Shown here: piece after piece, positions 42,095 to 53,910 of the stretch | Layout: each line of letters starts with the position of its first letter | How positions within the stretch are numbered: position 1 is the first letter of the stretch | From: Bedellia somnulentella | Taxonomy: Eukaryota > Arthropoda > Insecta > Lepidoptera > Bedelliidae | DNA: 64,000 bases | Direction of reading: 5' to 3' | NCBI GenBank assembly: GCA_963576735.1 | Contig: OY755188.1 | Location: 3,348,001 to 3,412,000, forward strand | Notes under the pieces: generated by a model | What the model saw: only the letters and a program-made list of their open reading frames with translations | What the model was told of the DNA's origin: nothing | Database searches by the model: none | Translations under genes and position numbers: made by a program

Positions 42095-42178
42095 TACCAC
42101 GAGGGCTATTTTATCGTCACTCTATACGTCAGATTAAGATAAAAGTATACAATACTACGTAACTGTGCAAGTCGTAGT
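42095..42178 (+). repeat. Degraded fifth MITE unit
   Basis: CACGAGGGCTATTTTATCG through AAGTATACAATACTACGTAAC, diverged from the four units to its left. Confidence 0.6.
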
Positions 42179-42691
42179 TAGGAGGTCGCTCCTAATCCTT
42201 CTGCGTTGGTGTCCTGCGAGACTTGCGAGATTTTATGCTCAGCCAAGACCTTTCTGGTATTATCACATGTTGTATTTAAATGTTAATTACTGTTTATACC
42301 TAATTTTGTGTTTTTACCAAATAAACATTTTACTTACTTACTCTACAGTTTTTAGCTTTACAATTTTTTTTATAAACGATGACTGATTAATGTATGATTA
42401 TAATTAATTATTAGAAGTTATTCAAGATTTTCCAGAACAGAATATACTTAAATGACGGTCGAAATCATAACCTTCTATTATTGATTCACCGTAAAAGCAA
42501 TTTGTACCTCACATGCTCTATCTGGATTTTTCTCTCCGTGATATTCTAAGGTGGCACTATTAGTGTTTAGACATATATTTAAAACCAAATTTTCAATTTT
42601 GTTCGCAAATTTAGTTTTGTTATATGATATACCTATGCTGAATTATGGATTAACAATTCAAAAATATCATCGCTGTAAGATATTTTACGTT
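42179..42691. other. AT-rich spacer, nothing recognised
   Basis: No supported feature. Confidence 0.45.
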
Positions 42692-42878
42692 TTATTTGGA
42701 CCAAATAGAGAATGTGCTCAAAAAGGAAGGTGTCCGAATTTAGAAGAATTAAAGAGCATGTATGAAAACATTGATGGATGTGAACGAAGCTAGAGAGGTT
42801 TACTAGCATCGTCAAAGTGGCGATCTATAGTATCTGCTTACCCTAATTGGGCTAACAGCGTGAATATACGTATGTATA
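42692..42878 (+). repeat. RTE LINE 3' end fragment
   Basis: GAGAATGTGCTCAAAAAGG, AAAGAGCATGTATGAAAAC, GATGTGAACGAAGC, and the terminus CAGCGTGAATATACG. In-frame stops are present. Confidence 0.8.
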
Positions 42879-45048
42879 TTTTACCTACTTCTTGTTAAAA
42901 TGAAAACGGATATACAAATCATGTTATAAAATTCATAACAAGTTAAAACGAATATCACGGTTCTTAATTTGAATCACAAGACAAAGAAAAAAGTAACTGA
43001 AATTACTCAAACGAGTCAGAACAATAAAGTCTTGTTAAAATTGGTGACGGCAAAATTTATCACATCCCTAAAGAAAGTCAGTAACGTACGTAACTTAAAT
43101 AGTGAATTAATTACGTCATAGAATGTGCGGTAAAAAGCTGTGACAGAAAGTTGTTTGTGTGCAAACATGAGCTGCATTATTAATTCATCTGTCAGTATTT
43201 CATAGTATGTGGTGCATCAATGGTGATTTTAGAAAGATACTAGAACGTTGTTTTGCCATGTCAATTATTTCTAGGGAAATTTTAGTATTTAAAAAAAAAT
43301 ATAAGGGTGGACTGAACCCAGGATGTAATATCACACTTTCGGAACAAAGACGCTCAATAATTGTTTACTAACAGCATCTTATGAAAATATTATTTATATT
43401 CAATAAGAAAACATTACGAATTCAATTATATATAATTTTATTCATAACATTTGTATCTATATTATATATCTTTCTATATATATGTATGTTTTTAATATGC
43501 ATAAGTTTATGTAATTTATAAACTGATAATATCAGTACGTCCCAATTGCTGCAACCATTGTACTTTTTAATTTTATAATGAAATCTATAATTAGCTTTAC
43601 TTTTAAAAACTGTTGTCCTATTTACCTTTGTATTAGCAATAAGCCGTTGATTTTTTAAATAAACAAAAAAAAACCCTTAAATAAACAAAAAAATAAATAA
43701 ATAAACCCTTATCACTTAGGAGCATACATATTAGTTACCTTTTCTTAGACCTACCCAATGTGTATGCAAAATTTTATTTAAATATTTTAAACAGTTTCGG
43801 AGGAGTTTAGTTACAAACACTGTGACGCGTAAATTCTATATATTAGGTCGAAATTGCTACAACCCAATTTAGGATTCAAAGAAACATAGGAAGATTAGGA
43901 AGGATAATGAAATCAAATAATATAGACGTAATAAATATTTATTAATTAGCTATGAAGGATAATTAACATTGTTTATGGAATATCTTTGATAGATTTGACA
44001 AAATTTTAGAATCCCAGACTAAGAAGCATAAACGTATCTTTTGTCGTGTTAAGGTTATTATAATACATGAAATAAAGTAAGGTAAAGTATAGTAAAGGAA
44101 CTAGATCAGATTTGTCACAGTCGTACAAAGTGGTATTCAATAGTATTAATAACGGAAATATAAATGACTTAATATTAAAATAAATAAACCACGAACTCAA
44201 TGCCATTTAAAAGCTAGTTTTTTTGTGTCTTAATCGTGTATCAAGCACAAGGAGGGCATAATGTAATGCTTCATGTGTAACGTTTACATCTTAATGATAC
44301 TGCACCTTATGCGTTTAGAATGTTGAGAAAGTAAAATTTGAGGGCTCAACTTTTCCTAACTTCTTATCTCGATCGAAACATAAACACACAAACCACCACC
44401 CTTTCTGCGGCACGCGACAAATCCTTTTTCTTGCACATTTGCTGACTAATTTATGCTTTCTGGGTACGGAATAAAGTTCATTTTACAAATTGTAGAGCTC
44501 TCACTGTGGTTGCACTCTAAGCAAGATTCATTATGTCGAAGCAAAGAGAGTAGTGCGCCCGCGAAAACTGTTGGCTGCATGGAAATAAAAACATAGACAA
44601 CTTTTTTTTATATGTGGAAGTGTCAAATTATGTTCTTTATATCTGGAGTTGCAGACGTTTTGGCGCGAAGCAAAATGCTGATTAACTTTTTATTGTAATT
44701 TGTGTTTTGTTGCGGATTGCGAAAACTTTCGGTATGTTTTATCGTATTTTTAATAAGTTTTCAATTAATTTCTTATTTTTATTTATTTAGGACAAACAAC
44801 AGAAATACATTATGGAAAAAAATATTAATACAATAATTTAAACTAAAATAAGCACGCATCCACAAATTTTCATCACGAATAAATTAAAATTGTTTTGAAT
44901 AGCAATTAGAAATTAAATAACAATTTATTATTATTACTTAGACGGTTGTTTTTATGATATTATTTAAGAAGGAAATGTATCCTTTCTGGAACTAAATATA
45001 AATATAATTTAATGTTTTTTGACATGAATTCTTCATGTGCGGATTATT
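42879..45048. other. AT-rich stretch with one Helitron-like end
   Basis: Apart from 43735-43860 nothing is recognised, and ORFs are short. Confidence 0.45.
43735..43860 (-). repeat. Helitron-like terminal fragment
   Basis: CTACCCAATGTGTATGC, AACAGTTTCGGAGGAG, ACAAACACTGTGACGCG and ATTCTATATATTAGG. The same terminus type as 5950-6092. Confidence 0.45.
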
Positions 45049-45143
45049 ACTCATAAATAAAAGATGTTATTAAAGGTCGCGGGTTCGAACCCCGCCAGTG
45101 TCGAAATTTTTCTTTCCTTTAATAACATCTTTTATTTATGAGT
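45049..45143. repeat. tRNA T-arm inside a perfect 26-bp inverted repeat
   Basis: 45049-45074 (ACTCATAAATAAAAGATG...) is the exact reverse complement of 45118-45143. The 43-nt centre starts with GGTCGCGGGTTCGAACCCCG, a consensus tRNA variable-loop and T-arm sequence, then CCAGTGTCGA and a T-rich stretch. No A-box half of a tRNA is present. Confidence 0.85.
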
Positions 45144-45209
45144 AAATATAAATACTTGAATGTTAAACGGTTACTTGTGTCCAAATGCCGATTTTCAGCT
45201 AATTACATG

Positions 45210-45326
45210 CCACCACCAACGATACTTTATTACTCTCATCTTGTCTCTTGTCAACTTTCATATTTAGCTGAGGAGTTGTTGCTATCAAACTCTGGCAACC
45301 CCTTTTTGGCATTTATGGCCGTTACA
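45210..45326 (+). repeat. SINE-A fragment, diverged
   Basis: CACCAACGATACTTTATTAC, AGCTGAGGAGTTG, CTCTGGCAACCCC, TTTATGGCCGT. Confidence 0.55.
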
Positions 45327-45551
45327 CTCAACTCTAAAACAATCCAATATGTTAAATTGAATACCCTTACATCACATCGTATCAAAGCTTGCAAAATATT
45401 ATTCTGTACAAATTTTAAACTTAGCATTATAATAAACTTTGTTGATCACATTATAGCAGCGAGCAGTGTTTGTTCTGTGAAACACCTTAAACTTAAGTAC
45501 TTAGAGTTTGATATAAATTTTTTCTTGCCATTTTTACCTAAATAATAATAA

Positions 45552-45682
45552 TACACACATCAATTCTCTGTACTGTAAATCACAGAAAGGGGTATAATTT
45601 TAGAAAATTTACTAGAGAAAATAGTGTAAAATGAAGGTTGTTAGGGGTGGCTCCAACCGCCATACAATCACTTAAAAATCCT
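45552..45682 (-). repeat. SINE-A fragment, degraded
   Basis: GTAAATCACAGAAAGGGGTA, GTGTAAAATGAAGGTTGTTA, GGCTCCAACCGCC. Confidence 0.45.
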
Positions 45683-45891
45683 GTTTTGAGATAACTGTTT
45701 CTATGTAACAAAAAATACTAACAATTGATTATTTTCCAATAATATTAGTACATCTTTCTTAAGAAGAAAATATAAATAACATTCATTATGATTGAAGACG
45801 TACTGTTGATATTATGAATACATTGCATGCGTAATATCAATAATATACAGTAATTATGCAAGTTGTGATACTGAGTATAATATGTGATGCT

Positions 45892-46177
45892 GTGTAGTAT
45901 CAGATTCGAATAGCACTACCCCATTTCTTTGCTCTGTAGGGTCGACTTAGAATAGCACTACACCATTTTTTCCGGTGGCTGTACGTAAAAGGCAACTAAC
46001 AGTATTGCGGGCTTTTAAGGGATTTTTGGGCGATGCGGTTGGAAACCCATCACCAACAACCTTTATTTTACCATTTTTTCCACACACAGCTGTCCAAAAG
46101 TGGCTGAGGAATTTCTAATTCCTAAGCTCTGGCTACCCCTTCTAGGGATTTATAGCCACGAGTATATGTGTGTATCG
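45892..46177 (+). repeat. SINE-A copy preceded by an extra head
   Basis: A lone head (GCTGTGTAGTATCAGATTCG to CATTTCTT) ends at about 45930 and is followed at once by a second head and a complete copy ending GAGTATATGTGTGTA. Confidence 0.8.
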
Positions 46178-46261
46178 TCTATATTTGCAAAATTCTGATA
46201 GATACAAGTATCACATCTTAATATAATGATTCATGCAATTTTTGTTATGCCCAGTATTATC

Positions 46262-46516
46262 CATACATACATACATACATACATATACTCACGGCTATAT
46301 TTCCCTAGAAGAGGTAACCAGAGCTAAGGAATTATAAATTCCTCAGCCACTTTTGGAAGTTTAGTGGGGAAAGGATGGTAAAAATAAAGGTTTTTGTTGA
46401 TGGGTCTCCAACCGCATCGCGCAAAAATCCAATAAATAGCCCCAAAACCCTTAGTCGCCTCTTACGACACCCATCGGTAGAAAGGTAGCGACATTCTAAG
46501 CCGGCACTACACGGCA
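46262..46516 (-). repeat. SINE-A copy, full length
   Basis: Long (CATA)n tail, GGCTATATTTCCC, head CCGGCACTACACGGCA. Confidence 0.85.
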
Positions 46517-46604
46517 AATCCATATTAGACTGAATCGCATTAGTAAGAATAAGAAGCCGAAATTACTGCACTCTTTTTCTGTCATACTCAAACTTTCACA
46601 CTTT

Positions 46605-46790
46605 TCTAGACAACACGTGACATTGTAACCTCAGTCACGAGATTCAGATTTCACGTTTTGCTTGGAGTTTGTCCTCACGTGATAGGTCCCTTTTGTCCGA
46701 ACACACTGTCACCTAACAAAGTGCAACTTAGCTATATGGGTTTTCTCACCATGTTTTCCCTCACCGTTAACAACCATGACAAATTTAATA
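46605..46790 (-). repeat. SINE-B copy, partial
   Basis: ACGTGACATTGTAACC through TTTTCCCTCACCGTTAACAA. Lacks both head and tail. Confidence 0.7.
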
Positions 46791-46799
46791 ATGTAAATA

Positions 46800-47371
46800 A
46801 AATTTGAATTAAATGACATGAATACAAAACAAACACACAAATGACTCTAGGAAAATAACTTTTTTATTCTAGGTACACATAACTTTTGACAACATCGTCC
46901 AATTTATAATAAAAAATATTTTTAGAAAGATATAAAGTTAGTTCCGATTTCATTTGATGATAAAATTTCGACTTAGGTATACACGGTATTGTTAAGGGTT
47001 ATCCTTGATTGTTAATCTTCAGAAAGTTTTGTCCATTTACTCCCGACTTTGGGTATTTGCATGTAACCTAACTCCGCCTAAACGGTATACCCGACCTCAT
47101 CCAAGTTTTGCATGATAGTCAAAGGCATCAAGGATCAGGTTGTGAGGGAGAGGTTTTTCGAATACTTTTTTCATTGAGGAAAGATCACCCTTTAAATATT
47201 CCTATGTATGTCTATGGGAAACTTTATGTCTAACCGATATAACACCAAACACAAATCAAGTTAACAGAATTACAATACACAAATGAGTTGTGATTTATTA
47301 TATAAATTCAAAATTGTGTGTAATAATTTGCTTATCTTAAAAATTACTAGAACGTCAAATATATAATAATT
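46800..47371. other. AT-rich spacer, nothing recognised
   Basis: No supported feature. Confidence 0.45.
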
Positions 47372-47402
47372 AGTATGATAGTTGCCCTCAGCGGGGATCG
47401 AA
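47372..47402 (-). repeat. SINE-C B-box fragment
   Basis: The reverse complement reads GCAGGTGGTTCGATCCCCGC, matching the head of the copy at 49.69 kb. Confidence 0.5.
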
Positions 47403-47409
47403 CCACCTG

Positions 47410-47510
47410 CTCCATATTTGCCCCATTCAACGTTAAAAGTAGCTGAGGAATTAAAGTTTTCGAAGGTCTAGCTCTGGCTACCCCTTTTTGCGATCTATAC
47501 CCTTGATTAT
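47410..47510 (+). repeat. SINE-A 3' fragment
   Basis: ATTTGCCCCATTCAACG, AGTAGCTGAGGAATTAAAG, CTCTGGCTACCCC. Confidence 0.55.
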
Positions 47511-47776
47511 AGGATAAGGAGATATTAGTTAATAATCCAAACACATAAGTATAAAAACAGCAGCAAAATATCTTCACGGAGCGTTCACGATTGATTGCCT
47601 GTGAAGAAAGATTCCTCTCATACGTTAGACTACCGACAACCGCCTCTTATTTATGAGGTATCCGACTGCTGTCAATCGCGTAGTTACCGTCGTTGCGTGT
47701 TATTTGATTTAATTTTGTATTATAGCGACGGATTTTTAATTTCATTTGTTTATAATACATTTGTATATGGTTGTCT

Positions 47777-47892
47777 GCTGTGTAGTCTCAGCTTAGAATA
47801 GTACTAAACCATTTGTTCTAGTGGTAGCCTAAAAGCGAATTCCGGAATTGTGGGTTTTTAAGTAGTTGTTGGGCGATAGGAGTATGGAGAAG
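47777..47892 (+). repeat. SINE-A 5' fragment
   Basis: GCTGTGTAGTCTCAGCTTAG to TTGGGCGATAGGAG. Confidence 0.65.
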
Positions 47893-48407
47893 TTTTTAGT
47901 CGTAGTCACATGACAGTGTTCATCTCTATCAAGTTTTAATGATAAATGTATAACCTGCCATTTGGGTATCCGCTTATAAATGTTAGAAAAAGTTAACATG
48001 AGAGCAGTGCCTTGAAAGAGTTAAAAATTTGGGAAATTTGTGGCATTATTCGTATTAACGCACGTTACATTGAAAACGGACGGTATTTCCAAATCATGTT
48101 CACTGAACTATAAATTAAATAACCCTTAGGTACAACAATTTATGTCTCGAGAAATATTCATTCGATGTTTATGTTTAAATTTTTAAATATAAAAGTCCAG
48201 TATATTTTAGAAAATGTATGAATGTCGTTTGAATGATAACTTTTTAACATCGACGTTTTGAAAGGGCTAAGCTGTTCAATGAGGTTGCGAAAGCTTTTGA
48301 ACGATTTCTGGATCTTGTATTCGTTTCCAACTTTTACTTACACTTATAATACACGACATTAATTCAAGACATGTTGAAAAATGACGTCCACTTCCTATCA
48401 GTATGAG
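47893..48407. other. AT-rich spacer, nothing recognised
   Basis: No supported feature. Confidence 0.45.
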
Positions 48408-48673
48408 CAACCGTGATAGCTCAGTGGGTAGAACACCGCTTATCGCGCAGACGATGATAGTTCAAATCCCGGGTCGGGCTTACACCAATTAGTCCTTTCT
48501 AAATTCGGCATTCAAAAACGGTCATAGGCCTGCCCCCTATGACGTGAATACACTGTCCAAGCAAAACGTAGGTACTCTAAACACCAGGTGATAATGTCGC
48601 GCGATGTTCAGAAGTATTAGTACACCTGCCAACCCCTTCGGGGATATAGGGCGTGAGCGTTTGAGTTGAGTTG
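48408..48673 (+). repeat. SINE-B copy with intact tRNA-like head
   Basis: GCAACCGTGATAGCTCAGTG and GTTCAAATCCCGGG, then CCCCTTCGGGG and GGGCGTGAGCG. The middle is shortened. Confidence 0.85.
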
Positions 48674-48930
48674 ACAAACACTACCAAATTCGAATCAGTA
48701 TCGCCATAATAGTATCTTTACTTACCAATTCTGCCGTTGAAAGTCTGACCTTAGAGAAGATATCTTGCTTCAATTATAATAAAATATATATTTATATTTG
48801 TTTTCTCCGCTGACTAGTCTCAGGATAAAGGCATACGCTAAACAATGGTAATAAGATATTCTTAGTTGCATTTGCGCCCACGTAAAGTAACCGATAACAT
48901 ACTTCAATAGTCATAAACATTCATTTTATG

Positions 48931-49172
48931 CCGTGCCGTGTAGTGCCAGATTAGAATGTCACCTACCCCTTTCTACCCACGGGTGTCGTAAGAGGCGACT
49001 AAGGGTATGGGGATTTTTATGGTTGCGGTTGGAGACCCATCACCAACGATAGTTTATTTCTACCATTTTCTCTTCTACCAACTTCCTAATGTGGCTGAGG
49101 AGTTTCTAGCTCTAAAGCTCTGGTTACCCCTTTCTGGGATTTATGGCTGTGAGTTTGTGTATGTATGTATGT
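48931..49172 (+). repeat. SINE-A copy, second subfamily
   Basis: CCGTGTAGTGCCAGATTAG, CTACCCACGGGTGTCG, TTTATGGCTGTGAG and TATG repeats. Confidence 0.85.
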
Positions 49173-49639
49173 TATTTACATTTGCGTTTACGTAAAGGAA
49201 CGGATAAGAAACTTCAATAGTCATAACCATTCGAGTATTCTCTATTGTACTCCACAATACATATTTGAACGAACAAACACAAAAGCTTTAGACTTCGAAA
49301 GTGTTCTAGCAATAACTATTTATTGAGTTTTCCAAGTAAAAGTGAACATAAACGAATCCAAAAGACAGAAAACCAGCAAATGCTGGCGCAAAAGAAACTA
49401 GGGCGTAAGTAAAGCATGGCAGAGACAAGACAATTACTGTGGATACTCGACAGCTCGCATTATGTGATTAAGATCAACACAGGTGGATAACGTTTTGCTA
49501 CAAAGTAAATAAAATGGATGTCACTGTGTTTCGGATAACCTTGGTAGGTGTTAGGCATAGGTTTGAGTCCTTAATCCTTGGAAGTGCTAAAAGTACAGAA
49601 AAGGTTGAATGGGCTAGTCTTGAATTGTGATTTGTTAAA

Positions 49640-49890
49640 AGAGAGGGAAAATATAGGTGGCCGAGTTTATAGGTAGCTTCTTGGTCAGGAGGTTGCAGGT
49701 TCAATCGCCGCTGAGAGCAACATTTATGTGATGAGCATAAATGAGTGTTTCTTAGTCTTGGATGTTATTGATACATGTATTATATAATATCAAATATATC
49801 TTTGGGTCAGTATTCCGTACTACAAATTCTACTTAGTTTGGGGCTAACCTAATCCGTGTATAATATTTCCGTTTATTTATTTATATTTTG
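49640..49890 (+). repeat. SINE-C copy
   Basis: A tRNA-like head with A-box region GTGGCCGAGTTTATAGG and B-box region GCAGGTTCAATCGC, then TTAGTTTGGGGCTAACCTAA, GTGTATAATATTTCCG and (TTTA)n. A tRNA-derived SINE unrelated to SINE-A or SINE-B at its 3' end. Confidence 0.7.
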
Positions 49891-50690
49891 GGGGAATCCA
49901 TATGACTGAAGGGAACTAAGGGATTTAATAGTTGGTTGGCCGATAAGCCACCCCTTGGAGAATCTACGACGTAACGATACGTCTTTTTGAAGATATGCTA
50001 CAGAAGCAACTCATTGGTCTATAGTTACAAATGTAGACATTGACGTCCAATATAAGAAGTTATATTAATTCAATTAGTTTTGGTGATTGCCGTTATAGTT
50101 GGCTCAAGAATTTCACCCATTTTAACGCTAGTTCAAAAATAGCTATAAATATCTTATATACATAAATACATACTCACTCCGTTAGTTTCCGTTGGGGTAA
50201 TCTTTCCTTACATGCTCTTTTATTCTTGATACTTCGGACACCAACCTTAATAAAATAAACATCTTATATAACACAAAAAATATTTTTGTATGGTAAGTCA
50301 GCAACAAATTGGTTTTCATAAGTTATCCAATATGCTTGTCAATAATACTGGTACTGTTTTGGATAACCCTGATTATACTATTTGCCTGAATTAGCCAAAT
50401 TTCTTTCAGGTCGTACACGAAACCTTAAAGAAAATGACTATTATTCTTTAAACATTTTGCAGTCTCGTCCAAACAAATTACTATTAATCTTTAATACTGT
50501 GAAGTTTGGTACTAAATACATCTCTTTTTCTACTATAATATCTTTGAAATGTTTCATAAAAAGCCTCTTACTGGTGTTTATAACGCAATTAGTTCAGGTA
50601 CATCACTTACATAGTGTCAACGCCTTTTCCGCTTCCCTACCTTCGAACATATAGAGGTGCCTCAACATTCTAGTTTTTTTATTTATTTAA
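49891..50690. other. AT-rich stretch with a small RTE remnant
   Basis: Only 50158-50250 is recognisable. The 90-codon ORF at 50382-50654 has no visible domain. Confidence 0.45.
50158..50250 (-). repeat. RTE LINE 3' end fragment, degraded
   Basis: ACATACTCACTCCGTTAG, CCGTTGGGGTAATC and CATGCTCTTTTATTC match the reversed RTE terminus. Confidence 0.6.
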
Positions 50691-50921
50691 AGTACATACA
50701 AACATTATGTGGTATACCTGGTGCTATAAAACCCATGCCCCCTGCATGCATTTAAAATTAATAATTCCTTAGACACTTTAGTAGTTGAGTAGGAATATGA
50801 TGTTAAAAAATGTTAGCGATTTGTCTACAACTTTGATAACCACAAAGCGCTAAGTCGTCACTGTCAAGCCTGGCCCGAAAAAAATCGCTAGTGCTTTTCT
50901 AAACCGTCACTACACAGCCAG
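50690..50921 (-). repeat. SINE-A copy, degraded
   Basis: AGTAGTTGAGTAGGAATATG to AAACCGTCACTACACAGCC. Confidence 0.5.
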
Positions 50922-51607
50922 AAACTGCCAAAAAATACTAACGGAAATTTAAGAAACTGGATATATGCTTAAACAGTTTATATTTATTTCCAAACTACGC
51001 GGCAAGCCTTTTTAAATCGCTCATAAGTTTAAATAACAATAAATAGCCTGTAATGATCTCAAGACCATATAATCTCAAATAGTATAACGACACAAACATA
51101 AACACAGTGCTCAATTGTAAGCCGATATCTCCATTAGAATCGGCGAAAGTGAACAGAAACATTACTTGAATCCCATTAAGAGATCGGATTGATCGGAGAT
51201 CACAGATTAAAACACATTACGTTCTGCGTATCTACGTAATCTATGAGATAAGTAGCTTTAGTATAGAGAGCTGATTTTTCTTCGCATTCTAGAGTATTTA
51301 CATATCGCTTTCGATCACCGGTTTTTCTTTAAGTTATATATGTACTGGCTGTTGTCCGCGACTTCATCTGCGTTAGTTTAGAATCAGTTAATTCGTTTAT
51401 TTGCAAGGCTAGTCAATGGATGGTTAAATTCCACATAAATGGCGTGTAACTTATACCATAACACGGTATCTCGCTATTACTTTCGGGATATTGGTTCTAT
51501 GAAATGAAATGTTATATAGAAACTGTCTATTCTGAGGATGCAATAAAATTTGCGGCTGCCGTCTAAGGGATAAGGCGTGTTATATATCCGTTTATAAGAT
51601 CCGTTTT
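50922..51607. other. AT-rich spacer, nothing recognised
   Basis: No supported feature. Confidence 0.45.
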
Positions 51608-51858
51608 GCTGTGTAGTGTTGGCTTAGAATAAGACTACTCCATTTCTGCCCGCGGTTGATCATAAAAGGCGACTAATGGTATTGGGGCTTTTAAAGAAGT
51701 TTTAGGGCGATGCGGTCGGAGACCCATCAGCCCATCACCAAGAACCTTTATTTCATTATCTTTTCACCGCTCAACTTCCAAAAGTGGCAGAGTAATTAAT
51801 CATTTTAATGCTCTGGCTACTCTTTAGGTATTTGTAGCCGTGATACATGTGCGTATGT
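51608..51858 (+). repeat. SINE-A copy
   Basis: GCTGTGTAGTGTTGGCTTAG to TTTGTAGCCGTGATACATGT. Confidence 0.8.
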
Positions 51859-52338
51859 CGTATTGAGTGATTAGATGATGTCGAAAACATGCTGTGTAGT
51901 GTCGGCTTAGAATAGCACTACCCCATTTCTTCCGATGGGTGTATGTAAGAGGCGACTAACGGTATTGGGGCTTTTAAGGGATTTTTGGGCGATGCGGTTG
52001 GAGAACCTTTATTTTACCATCTCTTCCCCATGCAACTTCCAAAGGTGGCTGAGGAATGTCTCATTCCCTAGCTCTGGCTACCCCTTCAAGGGATTTAAAG
52101 CCGTGAGTATATGTGTGTGTGTATGTATGGAAACATGCTACATCAATATTTGTGCTTTGGCAAATTGAAGTGGTTATAATATTTGTTTATTAGAAAGCAA
52201 CGTATGTGGTAAGATTTTGATGATGGTATTTCAAGTGGTTGAGGATTAAATTCCATTGCTAGTAATAAACCTATTTTAGCACAACAACACAACATAACTA
52301 GTATTGCAGAAATAATATTTTATTTTGAAATTATGCTA
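51859..52338 (+). repeat. Paralogous AT-rich unit, filled copy
   Basis: CGTATTGAGTGATTAGATG, then after the SINE-A insertion CATCAATATTTGTGCTTTGG, TTTATTAGAAAGCAACGTAT, AAGATTTTGATGATGG and GCAGAAATAATATTTTATTT. The same sequence in opposite orientation and without the SINE lies at 53669-53910. Confidence 0.85.
51894..52130 (+). repeat. SINE-A insertion with 9-bp target duplication
   Basis: Flanked by AAACATGCT at 51885-51893 and 52131-52139. The paralogue at 53669-53910 shows the unoccupied site. The GT-variant tail is followed by TATG repeats. Confidence 0.9.
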
Positions 52339-52499
52339 TTTGAAATAATGTGAATGTAAGGCATTTCTAGCGGCATCTTTACTTTACAAAGACTTTCGCA
52401 GCAACAGAAATGTCAGTAAGTTTTAAATTTTGACGTTGAAAAAGTATCTGTAAAGATTTTATTTTGAATAAATATGTTGAGTTTGAGTTTGTTCATAAG

Positions 52500-52923
52500 C
52501 TCAGCCACTGTTGGAAGTTTTAATTGGGGAAAATATTGTAAAATTTTTGGCGTGTAGCGCTACCCCTTTCTTCCCACGGGTGTCGTAAGAGGCGATTAAG
52601 GGTATTGGGGCTATTTATTGGATTTTTGAGCGATGCCGTTGGAGATCCATCACCAAAAACCTTTATTTTTACCATCTTTTCCCCACTCAACTTCCAAAAG
52701 TGGCTGAGGAATTTATAATTCCTTAGCTCTGGCTACCCCTTTTAGGGGAATATAGCTGCGAGTATATGTATGTATGTATATTGTAAAATATATGTTTCTG
52801 GTGATGGGTCTCCAACCGCACCGCCCAAAAATCACTAAAAATCCGGACACCCTTAGACGTCTCTCACGATCGCCTATGGGAAGAAATGGGGTAGTGCTAT
52901 TCCAAGCCGACACTACACAGCAA
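52500..52923 (-). repeat. SINE-A copy split by a younger SINE-A
   Basis: The outer minus-strand copy lies at 52500-52544 and 52790-52923 (head CCGACACTACACAGCA). Confidence 0.8.
52545..52777 (+). repeat. SINE-A copy nested in SINE-A
   Basis: The 12-bp duplication ATATTGTAAAAT occurs at 52533-52544 and 52778-52789. The head is shortened to GTGTAGCGCTACCCC and the tail is TATG repeats. Confidence 0.88.
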
Positions 52924-53668
52924 ATGAATAAGTTAGTTTGCACATTATCTACGCCTTTTCTTCAACAAATTATAAATGCGAGAACAAAAGTTTCTTTTAC
53001 TAAGAATCGTGCTCTTAAATATTGGTACTGAGTAAGATGCTATTTCTTAGTAATAACAAGACGATGCCCTTAGAAAGTCGCCTCTAACTAGGCCAGGCTC
53101 GTGATCGTGTTCACCAAAAAGGATGTTTTACTTTGGCTCTATATAATTTGCTCGGCTGTTTAATAGGAAATACATTTTTGCTGTACTTGGGTTCTACATT
53201 ACCAAGCGTTGTGATTTCTTTTCTTTTTAAACTAAACAGATTTTGTGTCTGCCAAGTGGCTTTATAGTTTTACAAGTTCTTACTACCAGTCGCCAAAATA
53301 GCTTTAATTTTATGCAAACATTATGTATAATTACATATACCGTCACAATCAATTTCATATGAGACCAAAAAAAAAACAAAAGTCAAAGATCACAACTCAG
53401 ATTTTATTAACAATAAAGATAGCAATAAATTAACTTGATTTGATCATCTGAGTGAGTGGGTGTGGTAGTAAGGTGTTGTGGTGGTAAGGTGTTGTATGTA
53501 TCAATGAAAATTATTATTTTTAAATGAGACTGAAATCTATTTTCTCCTTTACAGTAAAGCTAAACAAAAATAGTAATCAGAATCTCCTTCCCCCTTCCAA
53601 AATTTAGCGAAACATATGTGAGAAGAAAATGTGTTCGTAATTGTCTAAGCCGAACCCTATAGCTTTAA
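52924..53668. other. AT-rich spacer, nothing recognised
   Basis: No supported feature. Confidence 0.45.
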
Positions 53669-53910
53669 CATCAGCACAATTTCTAAAACAAAAATATTAT
53701 TTCTGCAACACTAGTCATTTACCGACTATTGTTGTGTTTAAGTATGCTTATTTTTAGCCATGGCATTTAATCCTCAAACACTTGAAACCCATCATCAAAA
53801 TCTTACTGTATACGTTGCTTTCTAATAAATAAACATTATAAGTACTTCAATATGTCAAAGCACAAACATTGATATAGTATGTTGTCGACATCATCTAATC
53901 ACTCAATACG
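53669..53910 (-). repeat. Paralogous AT-rich unit, empty-site copy
   Basis: Reverse complement of the unit at 51859-52338 without the SINE-A (GATGTCGACAACATACTATATC across the site, read in two parts). Confidence 0.85.

Noticed and set aside
48408..48480. Possible functional tRNA gene
   Set aside because: A and B boxes are good, but no proper acceptor stem closes, and the sequence continues into the SINE-B body.
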